Assembly: GCA_032164245.1 (NCBI GenBank)
Contig: JAVMKO010000006.1
Span: 3,363,001 to 3,427,000 of the forward strand
DNA: 64,000 bases
Direction of reading: 5' to 3'
Source of the DNA: Sternotherus odoratus
Taxonomy: Eukaryota > Chordata > Testudines > Kinosternidae
Positions 1 to 12,053 of the stretch are shown here, piece after piece. The notes below the pieces were generated by a model, which was not told the origin of the DNA, searched no databases, and worked only from the letters and a program-made list of their open reading frames with translations. The translations under genes and the position numbers were made by a program. Positions within the stretch are counted from its first letter, which is position 1. Each line of letters starts with the position of its first letter.

Positions 1-46
1 CTGCCTGCCTCTCTGTGTGTCTGATCCAGCCCCTGTTTGCTGTAGA

Positions 47-1051
47 CCCTAGATCAGTGGTTCTCAAACTTTCTGTATTGGCGACCCCTTTTGAACACCA
101 AGCCTCTGAGTGCCACCCCCCATTAGAAATTAAAAACACATTTTTTTATATTTAACACTATGTTAAATACTAGATTTAAACCCTATTGCTGAAAATGAAT
201 GTTGTCACTGCTTTTCTCACTGCTTTTAAAGCAAGAGTGAAACATATTTTTATGGAATTAAATATAAGTGGGAAAGTTATTTGTAAGTAAAATTTTATTT
301 TAATACTTGACAGTAATTAATGACCTGAAGCAATCCGTGGTCAGGGTTCATAGCCTGGGGCAGGAATCGGGATTTGGGGGGCACAGGGGCTCTCAGCCCA
401 AGCAGGGCTTGTGGTCAGGGCAGCTTGAGGCTCAGGCTCACAGCCACCTGTGGGCACTGGAGATTGGGGCTCCCAGCTAACAGCCCCGCCCCGGGGTCAG
501 GGCTCGCAGTCCCGCTGCTCCTCTGTGCTGGGGTCCGGACCTGGGGCTCGCAGCTACACTGTTCCAGGCTCACAACCCTGCAGCTCCGGCTCTGAGCTCC
601 CTGCTCAACCAGGGGTCTGGATTCGCTGCCCAGCCAAGCCAGGGCTCGACGCTCGCCGCCGTGCCGCTGCTCCGGGGTGGGGGCTCGCCGCCCCACTGCA
701 CCCAGGGGGGGCTGGGGCCTGCCGCACCCGCTCAGGGCTCGCTGCCCTGCTGCTGCTCAGGGCTTGGGGCTCACCCTCCCCCCCTCCCCCCCCCCCCGCC
801 GCTGCTGCGGGCTTGGGCCTGGCTGCCCCGCCACTGCTCGGGGGCCGGGGCTCACCACTCCGGCCTGCAGTCCGCCGTGGGGGTCAGGACTGGGGCCAGC
901 AGCCCACCAGGGGCCCGGTCCCCCATCGCGGGGATCGGGCTGGAGCTGGCAGCCCACCGTCAGGGTCGGGGCTTGTTCGCGACCCCCACATAAGCGGGCT
1001 GCGACCCCCTGAGGGGTGGCGACCCCCAGTTTGAGAACCAATGCCCTAGAT
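47..1051 (-). mobile_element. Non-autonomous hAT element with 8-bp TSD
   Basis: The element proper is 55-1043 (989 bp). Its left end begins CAGTGGTTCTCAAACTTT. Its right end, read on the other strand, begins CATTGGTTCTCAAACT, so the ends form an imperfect terminal inverted repeat. Perfect 8-bp target duplications CCCTAGAT lie at 47-54 and 1044-1051. The AT-rich 120-320 segment is the reverse complement of the 3' part of the element at 39374-42304, so both belong to one family and this copy is in minus orientation. About 330-1010 is GC-rich, quasi-repetitive filler. No transposase sequence remains, so the copy would depend on transposase supplied elsewhere. The open frames across the GC-rich part are Pro/Ala/Gly-rich and spurious. 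Confidence 0.9.
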
Positions 1052-2560
1052 GCTGAGTTCTGACCCCGCTTTGTCCTCAGCATTGCTGTCTATAACCTGG
1101 AACCTGACCCGGACTCCCTAGTATCACGACCCGGCTTGTTCCCGACCCTGCAACTCATCTCTTGGCTGCAATGTAGTGGCTGACGAGTACACAGGCCACT
1201 CACAGCCCATCCCTGACATAGGGCTTCCCTGTGTCACAGCCACAGAGAAGAGAGCGTAAAGCGATTGCACGCGAGGCGGTAATTGTGGGGTGGCGTTGAA
1301 TGCCTCTCACATCCCACAGGGGGGGCAACAACGTTGACCACAGGCAGGTGCGGCCTCAGACGTGCGCTGCCTGATTTCGTCATCGATTGTGGCGTTGTTA
1401 GAGGAAGGGCTGCCAAGATAGCAACATTTTCCTACTCTCTCAAGCAGCGCGTCAGCAATTGCGACTTCAAGCTTGCGCGAGTACAAACAGCCGTGTAGCT
1501 GCGGGAGCACACACAGCAACAGCGGCTATGCATGCGATCTGGCTCAGCCATGTCTCTGATGCCATTAACTCTGCTACTGCAGCCACACCAGTATTTATCC
1601 TTTGCACTGGCATGTGTCCGTGAGCAGGGGACTCGCACCTCTAGCTCATGGTGCAGACATAGCCTTAGAGACCAGAGTTCAACACAGTGCCTGGATTCTG
1701 CACATACCCAGCGGGCTTGGAAATATGTAAGAGCTGAAGGTTGGGTCCAGTTACAGCAGGCTGGTGACTGTCCATCAGTCATAAACAACTCTCTCAATGA
1801 GCATGTAAAAAATTCACACTCCAGCTGCAGCATCGGCCCTTATCCTGGTTTATAACTATCTTCCACCAGGGACACATCTGTGCCCTAGTCTTTTACCCAT
1901 CTCCCTCTCGGACGAGCCAGGAGGGTTCATGTTTACAAACGTTACCTCAGAATCCTCCACTTTGATTTCTTAACAGGACAATAGTTGTAGCATTTCATCG
2001 CGGGGTTAGTTATGTGCATTGCTACCCTGGAGTGCAGGGAAGTGTCTGAATAGCTGAGACCTCCAGCCTCTCAGACATGCCTCAGCACAACGCAAACAGT
2101 TACACGAAACAAATCAAATCAAGCGTCCCGCCGTGATTCGACAAGAGGACACAGGTTCAGGCGTCCTCTTCGCTGTGTTCGTGACACACAGGTAGAATGA
2201 CTTTATTTGCCCTGCAGCCGCACAGAATTGAATACAAAGAAAAAAGCAGTACTCTCCGCTGTGCATCGTATTGTGAAATAAATCACATTGGCTCAGGAGC
2301 TCTGCTAGTTTTGTGGCACCTAGGTTAGCTTAGTGGGAATGATTTTTCACATCTGCTTCCCATTTTGCACGCTCAAGGATTTGGGTGCACAGTTTTGCAG
2401 GGACAAAGAATGACCCAAGTATCGAGCCCTGCTCGAAAGCCTAGTGACGACTGTTGGAGTCTTTCTATTGACTTCAGTGGGTTGTGGATTGGGCCCAATG
2501 GCCACAATTCAGACAGCTGCTATAGAATTTAGTTGCCATCATTTGAAGCTATAGCTATAT
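1052..2560. other. Intergenic, no gene seen
   Basis: No coding region is recognisable; open frames are short and overlap on both strands. The 1240-1670 part is CpG-rich and ends in GTGCAGACATAGCCTTA, which resembles the ends of turtle foldback MITEs, but I could not identify the partner end. The rest looks single-copy. Confidence 0.5.
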
Positions 2561-2632
2561 AGAATCATAGACCCACAGGGTTTGAAGGGACCACAAGGGT
2601 TTTCTAGTTTAACCCCCTGCCAAGATGCAAGA
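2561..2632 (-). repeat. CR1 3'-end fragment
   Basis: A short 5'-truncated CR1 piece read on the minus strand. It starts with the AGAATCATAG tail and continues into the GAAGGGACC/CCCCCTGC block typical of CR1 3' ends. It has no coding potential. The 2633-3354 flank shows no recognisable feature. Confidence 0.7.
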
Positions 2633-3354
2633 GTACCTGCAGCTACTAGTGGGGGAAAGGTGAAAGACTGAGTTTAAAATCCACTAAACCAATTGATCGA
2701 GTTCTCTTTAACAACCTGGGGGGACATGAGAGAAGCAGGCACGTCTGTATAAGGAAAGAAGAAAAGGACTACACCATATTTTCTGAACTTTATTTATTAT
2801 TCCTACTTACATCTGGACAAGCAAACCTCAGTTTGTGATTCAGAGGACCAACGGTGCTATTTAGCGGATACAGTACAAAAGTGTGTAATAAGTAGCTAGT
2901 TCAGTTTCTTCACTATGTTAGCCAAATTGAATTTGGGTGGGAAATGTTTAATTTATCCCCGAAATCTAATATTAGTGCAATTTTCCTTAGAATTGGAAGG
3001 AGTTCTAAGGAAGTATGTTATAAAAAGCTTTGGAAAGTTTTGTTCTTTGGGGCCAAATATGTTATCCCACAATTGACAGATAATTTTTACAAATACTTTT
3101 CTGTATGGAAAACCATTGTTTAAATGACAAAATGATGAGTGAGAAAGTAGCACAACACATCTGACAAGTTTGCTGAGCTCATCATTAAAGCTATTAATCA
3201 ACCAATGCGCAATGCCAAACAAGGGCATTTGGAGTGATTGATGGGAAAGCACCTGAAATGCAGTTGACATAGCTAGTCAAAAGAAGATGTCTAATATTAA
3301 CTTGTTACAGAATATATGACTCGGAGCAACTGGCAGTCTTAAAAAAACATAGTG

Positions 3355-4716
3355 TCCATCTATAAAAGGGGGAAATAAGGACAACCTGGGGATTTACAGA
3401 TCAGTCAGCTTAACTTCTGTATCCAGAAGGATAATGGAGCAAATACACAATCAATTTGCAAACATCTAGAAGATAATAAGGTGCTAGGGAACAGCCAGAA
3501 TGGATTTGTCAAGAACAAATTGTGTCAAACCAACCTGGGAGCTTTCTTGGACAGGGTAACAAGCCTTGTAGATAGGAGGGAAGTGGTATATGTGGTATAT
3601 CGTGACTTTAGTGAGGCTTTTGAAACTGTCTCGCGTGACCTTCTCATAAACAAACTAGGAAAACACAACCTAGATGGAGCTACTATAAGGTGGGTGCAGA
3701 ACTGGTTGGAAAATTGTTCCCAGAGAGCAGTTATCAGTGGTTCACAGTCAGGCTGGAAGGGCAAAACGAGTGGAGACCTGCAGGGATCGATCTGGGTCCA
3801 GTTGTTTAATATCTTCATCAGTTATTTAGATAATGGCATACAGGGTACACTTCTAAAGTTTGCAGACAATACCAGACTGGGAGGGGTTGCAAGTGCTTTG
3901 GAGGATGGGATTAAAATTCAAAATGATCTGGACAAACTGGAGAAATGGTCTGAAGTAAACAGGATGAAATTCAATAAGGACAAATGCAAAGTACTCCACT
4001 TAGGAAGGAATAATCAGCTTCACACATCCACAATGGGAAATGACTGTCCAGGAGGGAGTCCTGCGGAAAGGGATCTGAGGGTCATAGTGGATCACAAGCT
4101 AAATATGAGTCAACAATGTAGCGCTGTTGCAAAAAAAAGCAACTGTCATTCTGGGATGTATTAGCAGGAGTATTGTAAGCAAGACACGAGAAGTAATTCT
4201 TCCGCTCTACTCCGTGCTGAGTAGTCCTCAACTGGAATATTGTGTCCAGGTGCCACATTTCAGGGAAGATGTGGACAAATTGGAGAAAGTCCAGAAAAGA
4301 GCAACACAAATGATTAAAGGTCTAGAAAACATGACCTTTGAGGGAAGTTTGAAAAAATTGGGTTTAGTCTGGAGAAGACTGAGAGGGAACATAATAATAG
4401 TTTCCAAGTACATAAAAGGTTGTTACAAGGAGGAGGGAGAAAAATTAACCTCTGAGGATAGGACAAGAAGCAATGGGCTTAAATCACAGCAAGGGCAGTT
4501 TAGGTTGGACATTAAGAAAAACTTTGCAACTGTCAGGGTGGTTAAGCACGGGATTAAATTGTTGAGGGAGGTTGTCGACTCTCCATCACTGGGGATTATT
4601 AAGAGCAGGTTGGACAAACACCTGTCAGGGGTGGTCTAGATAATACTTAGTCCAGCCATGAGTGCAGGCGACTGAACTAGATGACCTCTCTAGATCTTCC
4701 AGTTCTATGATTCTGT
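3355..4716 (+). pseudogene. CR1 LINE ORF2 relic (reverse transcriptase, frameshifted)
   Basis: A 5'-truncated CR1 non-LTR retrotransposon. The first open piece (3481-4164) carries the RT palm and thumb: a block starting NGFVKNKLCQTN, then DFSEAFETV, a YADD-box equivalent mutated to FADN, and MKFNKDKCKVLHLG. The frame then shifts, and 4127-4639 continues the RT C-terminus (LEKVQKRATQMIKGLE, SLKKLGL) to the CR1 3' UTR. It ends in CCAGTTCTATGATTCTGTG at about 4716, the CR1 terminal repeat. The damaged catalytic box and the frameshift make it inactive. Identity as CR1 is secure; subfamily is not determined. Confidence 0.9.
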
Positions 4717-5028
4717 GTATGGAAAGGAAAGCAGAATGAAGGTGCATTCAGCAAAAGTGGGATGATCTACAAACTTTGTGATTTTTGGTGACCAGCAAAA
4801 CTGAAGCATGAAGTTGTAATATACTGTCAAAGCATGCAGTGCATTCCTATCTAGTGGGTCAACTAGCAAAGCAGTTTACTAGGAGTTACTCATTTATTCG
4901 GAATGATAGGGGCCTGCTCTGTGGAGTGAAAAGTCATGAGTTCAAATCTTGCTGACCTTTGCTAAGGATTATTAAAATGTCCTCAAGTCTGCAGAAAACC
5001 CCCTTCTTTCTGAGGGTCACTAAGGTCT
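4717..5028. other. Intergenic spacer
   Basis: About 310 bp between the CR1 relic and a degraded MITE. No gene, RNA or repeat recognised. Confidence 0.5.
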
Positions 5029-5229
5029 TGTCTTCACATACAGGAGTGCAGCTGTGATGCCATAGAGCTTTATTGGTGCAAAGCCATGCTGACGGGATAG
5101 CTTCTCTAATTGGCCTAGTTAATCCACATCCCAAAGAGATGGGAACTGCACTGATAGGAGAATCTCTCCCACCTACATAGCACTATCTTGACCAGAATGT
5201 TGGTCAGTTATAACTATGTCATGCAGGGG
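5029..5229. mobile_element. Degraded foldback MITE
   Basis: It resembles a common turtle non-autonomous DNA element: it opens with GTCTTGTCTTCACATAC, has paired blocks around CTGACGGGATAGCTTCTC and GATAGGAGAATCTCTCCC, and ends near CAGTTATAACTATGTCATGC. The arms are diverged and boundaries approximate. Family assignment comes from recalled repeat patterns, not a search. The following 5230-5787 shows nothing recognisable. Confidence 0.45.
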
Positions 5230-5787
5230 TATGCCAACTGAAAACAGACTAGCGTTCCTGTGGATGCGACGATTCCTGAATGACTCCATGTATATCTATG
5301 TGAGAATTCTTTTCCTGTTAGCTGCAGATCATTCTGAATACAAGTGGTGATTATTTCAATGACAAGTACCATTACCATATTTATATGTGAAGCTGGGCAT
5401 TGGATTAGAGGGTAAATCATTCCCGTTGCTCAGTCATCCTGTAAATTACCAACAGACTTAATGATATGTGCCAGAGAGTATGGTGTTAAATAAGCAGAAA
5501 GTTTCAGATGTCTGCTGTCCATGCAATTTATTGGAGATGAGTTACAAAAGCACAGCTCTGCTTTTAATAGTGTATGTTATGTTGTCGTTCCCCAGGAATT
5601 TTTTCTGTACGGTTTATCACCACCTGTTTCTAGTAATAAGAGCCCCTATATCAATGAATACAGTAAACTGTAACCTGACATTGTATACATCCTGTTATTT
5701 TTGTTAACTAAGCTTTCATTACCCTACCCACTCAACCTTGACCCCCTGGATTGTCTCAAACATCTGGTATGTCCAATCTTTTATGTG

Positions 5788-5905
5788 TGTAAGCTCTTTG
5801 AGGAAGAGACCATCATTTTCAAAAAGTTTGTACAGCACCTGGCACAGTGGTGCCCAACCTCTTGACTTCAACATGCTACCAGAATATAAATAATAATACT
5901 GATTA
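5788..5905 (+). repeat. Ancient amniote SINE/LINE tail (MIR/L2-like)
   Basis: The block running from GTAAGCTCTTTGAGGAAGAG through GTACAGCACCTGGCAC to AATAAATAATA-like A/T repeats is a diverged copy of a widespread amniote repeat tail. The same repeat occurs inverted near 37440-37610 and 53755-53925. It has no coding content. Confidence 0.6.
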
Positions 5906-6499
5906 TTATGACTATCAGTATTGTAATATGTGTTTTTCAGGAAGACAACTCTTTACAGACATCCTCTCTCCATTTTACAGAAGGAGCGCTCATTGATTTC
6001 AACAGGAATTCTGAATTAGGACCAGCCCAAACTAGATCTGAAGTCAAAATTTAAGAAACAATTGATTTTTTTTTAAAAGGTTACTATTATTGTCTTGTGC
6101 CTCTGCCATGCCTGGGTTCATCTGGAAGCAGATGTACTGAACTACTATGTAAAAAGTCATGTCTGAGAGATATCCAGCCTGACTGGATGCCGTACATAAT
6201 TGTAATCACTCAAGAAAACTGATTCTTATGAGATTTGCAGCCAAATTCATAGATTAAAGATGCTCAGATATCTTTAGGAACAACATCTCCAAATAGATGT
6301 GTTACAAAACTCAGCTTCTCGTGATCTAACATGACTATGGGAAGAGGAGAGAGATTTGTCACATCAACATATTCCTTAGAAATGTTCAAGACAAAAATTT
6401 CCAACTCAGATGGAATTCACTGAGTTGCTAGTCTATCAATCGCCAGAGGACTGGGTGTGCATTATGATGATAAAGTGTAGATTACTTTCTGATGAACAT
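5906..6499. other. Intergenic, no gene seen
   Basis: AT-rich single-copy-looking DNA with no supported gene or repeat. Confidence 0.5.
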
Positions 6500-6800
6500 T
6501 CATAGACTCATCAATTTAAGGCCAGAAGGGATCATCTAGTCTGTTCTCCTGCTTACCACAGGCCAAAGAAATTCACCTGCATTGAGTCCATACCTGAACT
6601 GCAGCATATATTTTAGAAAGAGATACAGGCTTTTTTAAAAGGGTTAAACTTATGGAAAATCTACCATTTGCCTTGTTAAGTTCTTCCAGTGGTAAATTAC
6701 CCTTTATGTTTGAAATTTGCACCTTATTTCTAGCCTTAAGTGTTCTAGCTGTAACTTCCAAGCACTAGATCTTATCACACCTTTTCCTCCTGAATTAACA
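6500..6800 (-). repeat. CR1 3' fragment
   Basis: A diverged CR1 3' region on the minus strand. It begins with CATAGACTCATCAATTTAAG and GCCAGAAGGGATCATCTAGT and extends through the AGTTCTTCCAGTGG segment. Same subgroup as the copies at 57600 and 61935. Confidence 0.75.
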
Positions 6801-6852
6801 AGCCACCTACTCTCAGAAATCTTTTCCCCACACATGTAGACCATGAACAAGT

Positions 6853-7045
6853 TGCCTCCCAGTGTGACGTGGTAGGTAACAGGATGAACGCGATCCTGGG
6901 CTGTATAAGCAGGGAAATATGAAGTAGAGGTAGGGAGCTGGCATTACCTCTGTATAGGGCATTAATGGGATAATTACTGGATATTGTTCCAGGTCTGGTG
7001 TCCCCAGCTTCAAAAAGGTCGTTAATGTAAACAGAGTCCAGATGA
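6853..7045 (+). repeat. CR1 internal fragment
   Basis: A plus-strand CR1 piece from the RT C-terminal region: the blocks GATCCTGGGCTGTATAAGCA, TAGGGAGCTGGCATTACCTC and CCAGGTCTGGTGTCCCCAGC match the corresponding CR1 segment. It is decayed and not open. Confidence 0.7.
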
Positions 7046-7299
7046 GCTCTACCCTGACATCTGGTGGTGAGTTTTGGAAAAGCAATTCAGGGGCTGATCT
7101 CACCCACCCCGCCTAAAATAAGCGGACTGTTTGCCGAAATGGTCACTTTGGCTGCTGTGAGATCCCCAGTTTCTCTGCCTTTGGGGCAGGAAGAATAAAG
7201 TGTTGTTATCCTGGTTATGTGAATCAAGGACAGTGGACACGATAAATCAACCCCGAGCACACTCCTGTACTCCACTGCTGTGAGCCGCGCAGGCGGAAT

Positions 7300-7443
7300 T
7301 GATGGGGGCGTGGCAGCAGTTGACTCAGCACCATGAAGATGCCATGGTAAGTCGACCTAAATACATAGACTTCAACTATGCTATTTGCTATCCACGTAAC
7401 TGAAGTTGCATATCTTAGGTCAAGCCAGTGTAGACCGGGGCTT
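7300..7443. mobile_element. Foldback MITE fragment
   Basis: The arm GTCGACCTAAATACATAGAC (7353 onward) is imperfectly complementary to the later arm around TGCATATCTTAGGTCAAGCC. The piece terminates in AGTGTAGACCGGGGCTTA, a signature end of turtle palindromic DNA elements. No transposase is present. The upstream 7046-7299 is unassigned. Confidence 0.5.
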
Positions 7444-8782
7444 AGAGGTCTAACTGTGCGGCTGCATTTGCCAGCTAGCTACTAAGCTATAATTCAATTT
7501 CAATCCCTTAAAAGTCTTTAAAAAAAAAGCAGACAAGCCTTTGCAGGTGAGCAATGCGGATACTACCTGAAAGTGGACCAGAGTGTGGGCTTGATTAACC
7601 AACCCCCTTCCTGCTAATTAATCCAATTGTTTTCCTGCTCTTTCTAAAGTCATGAGGATACTCAGCCGAGGGGGCCAGTAAATTAAGCCGGGAGGAATGC
7701 ACGTCACACCGCATTTTTATTGGACTCTCAATCTTAACTTATTTTTAATCTTAATTAGAACTGGAGCCTTTCTAAACAAGCCAACTGTGGCACAGCGATT
7801 TAACACGCCAGGGGGCTGACTGATAAATCTTACCCCACTCAAGAGACAGCACTGCGATTCATCATGCTGCTGCCTGTGTGAAGAGAGCCGCTGCCACTGT
7901 AATTAGCAGTGAGTTCGTGAATCGTGATGTGCCAGACAAAGAAATAACATTGGAAAGCTGCTCTCTAGGCTGGTGGCCATAGATCAGCCGTCAGGGGTTG
8001 AGATTGTGCAATGTCGTTGCATCGATGACTAGAACTGACAAAACAATAGCCCAAGCTGGCTTGCAGCTAGAACGATGTCAGCAGCAAAAGCTGGGCTGTT
8101 CACTCCTAGGTGACATGAGCCAACAGGGAAGGGTCGTTGCCACATTCTCCTCGCTTCCAAAAATAACCGGTGCAGCATCGTCAAATGCAGCAATGCACGT
8201 CTGCTGCTGCTCTTGATAATATCACAGGCCTGTCATCTGACATGATGGTGACTATTGCAATGACATGCACACACATAATACTGCGTCATCGGAATCCCTC
8301 CCAGGGTCTCTAGGATAGTCCAGGATTTGGACTGCTGATTGGCCTACCCTGCCTGGTTGGCTAACGAACTCAAATTGCCTTTGTTTAAGCTGCCAGCCAT
8401 TGGCAACCGGCCCCCGCTAACTGTATTTGTTTATTCAAATGCCCCCTGTGTTAGGCTTCATGCCAGAGGTAGAGGCTACAAGCAGTAGTGTAGAATTCAG
8501 TGACAGGACCATTCAGAAAACATTGGGCCCCGAAGGTATCAGCAAGCCCTACTGGCTGCTGACACCTGAAGGAGTGTGACTTGCAAGACCAGGTTCTCCT
8601 TTAAACCACCTCCTCCATCTCTCTGCAAAGAGTCTCTGGGTCACTTGGATGTTTAAACTAGGGTCAGTGGCGGATTCTCTGTAACTTGAAGTCTTTACAT
8701 CATGATTTGAGGACTTCAGTAAGTCAGCCAGAGGCTAGGGTCTATTATGGGAGAGGGTCTGTGGCCTGAAACATGCAGATCA
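7444..8782. other. Single-copy stretch, possible conserved non-coding DNA
   Basis: No gene found. The 7560-7960 part is unusually free of repeats and holds homeodomain-type cores, for example TAATTA at 7615-7620, with further ATTAA/TTAAT motifs nearby. This is the look of a conserved non-coding element, but conservation cannot be judged from one sequence. Confidence 0.3.
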
Positions 8783-8833
8783 GACGAGGTGACTATGGTG
8801 GTCCTTTCTGACCTGAATGTCTAGGAGTCTATT
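8783..8833 (+). repeat. CR1 terminal fragment
   Basis: A short CR1 3' tail: GATGACTATGGTGGTCC-like sequence ending in GAATGTCTAGGAGTCTATTT. Diverged and tiny. Confidence 0.55.
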
Positions 8834-10209
8834 TTCATGTAGCACAAAGACAGGACCAACCCCAACTAAGACAGTTCCTGTTTCAAAGGATTTACAATTG
8901 TAGCACAGGAAGAAGAAAACAGATATGGGAGTCAAACGGGGGGGGGGGGGGGAGAGATGGCTGGCATTACAGTGAAACAGGCATGTCTGGTGAATAAACA
9001 GCAGTGGTGATTGAGGGATTTGTCCCTTTGGCCTTGCTAGGATATGCACCTTGGAGTGTAAGCTCCAAACAGATAAATGGCTTAAATTCAATATAGTCAC
9101 ACATTTTAATGTCCACGAAATAAGCTCATATAAAGCCTGGGGAAAACAAAGAAATAGCACAAGTCAGAGGCAAACCAAACAAAGCGAGGCCGCATCCCAC
9201 CCTGGTGTGATCAATGCGACTTTAATGAAGTGCAAGCACCTACAACTCCTAAGAGCTCCTTTGGGGCTGGTGAGAGATGAGGAAGCTGATTTAGTGCCAA
9301 TAATTGTGTTGTATGTGCAAGAGGGACTTGGCTACAGACAACGTGACCTCTTTTACTGCATGTGACCTTTCAGTGATGGAGAAAAGATTTCATTGCTGTC
9401 TCGCAAGGCAAACACAAAACACTGTAGGGAAAATCTATTTTGGTAATATAAAAAACTTTAAAAGAAAGACATTATGAGGTAGGAAATAGCTGTAAAAGTA
9501 ACATGTGTAAAGTTTATATATTACTCCAGGTACAAAGGTTGGAGATCACAATATGTGTTTCCACTGAGGGGCTATATCCGAAATGTTGCTAAGCAGCACC
9601 ACTGTCTTGATCCCAAAGGTGTCGTACAACGCTAGGACCATCTCTACACATTGAAGGAGATCAGTCCTCCCTACCAACTGATTTTCATGCAAGGTGATGA
9701 CGGCACCAAACTTTATGACTTCCACCTAAACTGAGCTTTTGAACAAACGGTTCCCCAGGCTATTGTCAATGTACTGAAGCGTCGGCAAAGGTGAGCTGCC
9801 ATGCTGAATGATGGATGAGGGCTGACTGGTGACCTATTTGGGAGACGAATGTTTTCTCCGTTTGCTTCATTGCAGAGTGCTCATTAAAAAGGTAATTTAG
9901 GTAACATTAAAAATAAATAAATGGAACAATGTGTGCAAGCTAGCACACAAAAAGGCTCGCTAGGGCATGGGATTTTCCTGAGAGAGGGGTAAGATCTGCA
10001 AATGGTTTTGAAACTTTCAGAAGGGAGCTGTCAGATAGAGTTAGAATTTACATGTTGTTGCCTATATTTTGTACCCAATGATGATACATTAGATTTTCTG
10101 GTATTTGCCTTTTCTTGGTTTATTTTATGTTCACCATGTGAATACCCCTTTTGAACCGTGGCTTGGCTGGGTTGGGAAGGAAGGTGGAGTAGCTCTACAA
10201 AAGCCAATT
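8834..10209. other. Intergenic, with a 15-bp poly-G tract
   Basis: No gene supported. A run of 15 G lies at 8938-8952. The remainder appears single-copy. Confidence 0.5.
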
Positions 10210-10400
10210 TGTTTCTTAGAAGCACAGACTGAAAGAATCTCAGGGTTGGAAGGGACCTCAGGAGGTATCTAGTCAACCCCCTGCTCAAATCAGGAACAAC
10301 CACAACTAAATCATCCCAGCCACGACTTTGTCAAGCCTGACCTTAAAAACCTCTAAAGAAGGAGATTCCACCACCTCCCTAGGTAACCCAGGGAGTTCTT
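10210..10400 (-). repeat. CR1 3' fragment
   Basis: A minus-strand CR1 tail: GGGTTGGAAGGGACCTCAGG, then CCCCCTGCTCAAATCAGGA and CTTAAAAACCTCTAAAGAAG. Same young-type subfamily as the copies at 20328, 23676, 24572 and 58986. Confidence 0.85.
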
Positions 10401-11161
10401 AGGTAGTTCCTGTTGTCACTGGCACCAGGATGTGCAAAAGGCTTCCCCCCTGCACTCACCAGATGTTTGTGTAAACGTGGCCCCTTTCGCACCAGCGAGG
10501 CCAGGCATCAAACTGTTCTCAAAGCCAGCACGTACTCCACTACTAGTATCTCCTCATTGAATCCTCTAACCTACCACAGACCGTACAGGGCACATCCTAC
10601 AGTTGTAGCCCACATCCTGGTGGCTCTTCCTGGCCTACACAGGTGTGTTGTGTTGCTGTTTGCTATTTACTATAGCTTTGTGAAGGTGGCTGCATTCCAG
10701 TGACAGGCGAAGTTCCCTTTCTCATTTGTTTAAAGTTTTGAAAGGGGCTGGGGCTTGAAGACCAGTGAGCTGATTAATTTCTATGAGAGGATACAGCCAG
10801 TTGACGACTGACCATGTGCAGTATGACTGGGTCCTCCCACAGCCCAGTCTAGCAGGGAGGCAGAAGATGTTGCCCTGCTGGTATACAGTCATTTGCCGAC
10901 ATTTGAGAACTCTATGGTCTGCACAGGAACATCTAGCTCTTACAAGGCACAGGGTAGGTTTTCTCAGCACACCATCTCCCTCCTCCCTCTGCGTCCATCT
11001 GTGTGCTATTCTTCACAGTACGGGACAGTGAAATACATCAATGGAGAGAGAGGTGAGGGGCTCAGGAAAGAACTCGGACAATGCCCTGCTTGATTTAAAT
11101 GGTGAATTTTCCTGGGCTTCCGGTTTCTGTCGGGGGAAGCCAAGTGCCTCTTTCTTTCGAG
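10401..11161. other. Intergenic, no gene seen
   Basis: Open frames here are short and mutually overlapping, with no recognisable protein family. No repeat recognised. Confidence 0.45.
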
Positions 11162-11295
11162 AATCAGAGAGGTAGCTGTGTTTGTCACTTCTGCAATTCC
11201 AGACTAAGAGTCCTGTGGCACCTTAAAGACTAACTAAAGTATTGAAGCATAAGCTTTCGTGGGCTAATACCCACTTCATCGGATGCAAGCAGTGG
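11162..11295 (-). repeat. Penelope-type interspersed repeat with hammerhead-like fold
   Basis: Common turtle repeat. On the plus strand it starts with AATCAGAGAGGTAGCTGTGT, then runs antisense to the usual orientation. On the minus strand, 11286-11247 reads GCATCCGATGAAG, the hairpin GTGGG/CCCAC, then GAAAGCTTATGCTTC. This resembles a type I hammerhead ribozyme core with a very short stem III (GC-UUAU-GC), but the U4 position of CUGANGA is C and there is an extra A. Hammerhead motifs are known from Penelope-like elements; assigning this repeat to that class is my inference. No coding sequence is present. Confidence 0.6.
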
Positions 11296-12053
11296 AAGTG
11301 CTTTCTTTCGAGAGAAAGTGGGAGAAAGATTAAAAGGATATCACACAATGGAGTCTTGTGATGAGGGCTGGTGTCTCATTCAGTTTTGTTCACCAGGCAA
11401 TTGTAATCTTGACCGGCTCTCACGGAATATTGTGTTACAGTCCGAAAGGTACAGAAAAAAAAGGGAGTTTCAGGATTTCAAATTACAACAGAAAAGCCTG
11501 TTGAGAAGATAAGCAATGAGTCTATGGCTAATCCCACTGCGATCGGTGAATACAGGCACATTTACTTGGACAGCACCAAAGGAAGAATACTTAAGAGGCA
11601 TCTACCAAAGCACATATTTATAAAACAGCCCTTTCCCGCCTTCACACTCTGGGGGCCTGTACTCACCATCCTGCAGGGAGCTTCCTGGATGCTGGATCAC
11701 TCATTCTCAGATGTGCTGCCTTACAAGAAAACGCTTTGTTGAAATGTAGATCACCGAAAGCCAGGGAATTGCATGGTGTAGATTACCTGTCTCCTGCAAT
11801 ACAGCAGTATCCTGATACTCTGGGCAAAGCATGCTAAAAAGAACAATATTTTATGTGCTTATTTTATTTCTTTATACCCACTATCCATATGTTGCAGGTG
11901 CCTTTGGCATAACTTAAAAAGACAGCGAAATTAATACCCAAACATAACTCATGTGCAGAAGCGAAGCTCAATATAATTCACTACCAGCAAACTAGGTAAC
12001 TCTGTAATTTAATTCCCACTCCCCCTCCAACATCTCTTCCCTCCTTTCAAAGG
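11296..12053. other. Intergenic, no gene seen
   Basis: Two short open frames (11318-11512, 11524-11742) show no family resemblance and no supporting context. I see no repeat. Confidence 0.4.

Noticed and set aside
450..1034. 194-aa open frame
   Set aside because: Lies within the GC-rich filler of the first hAT element, low complexity, other frames equally open.
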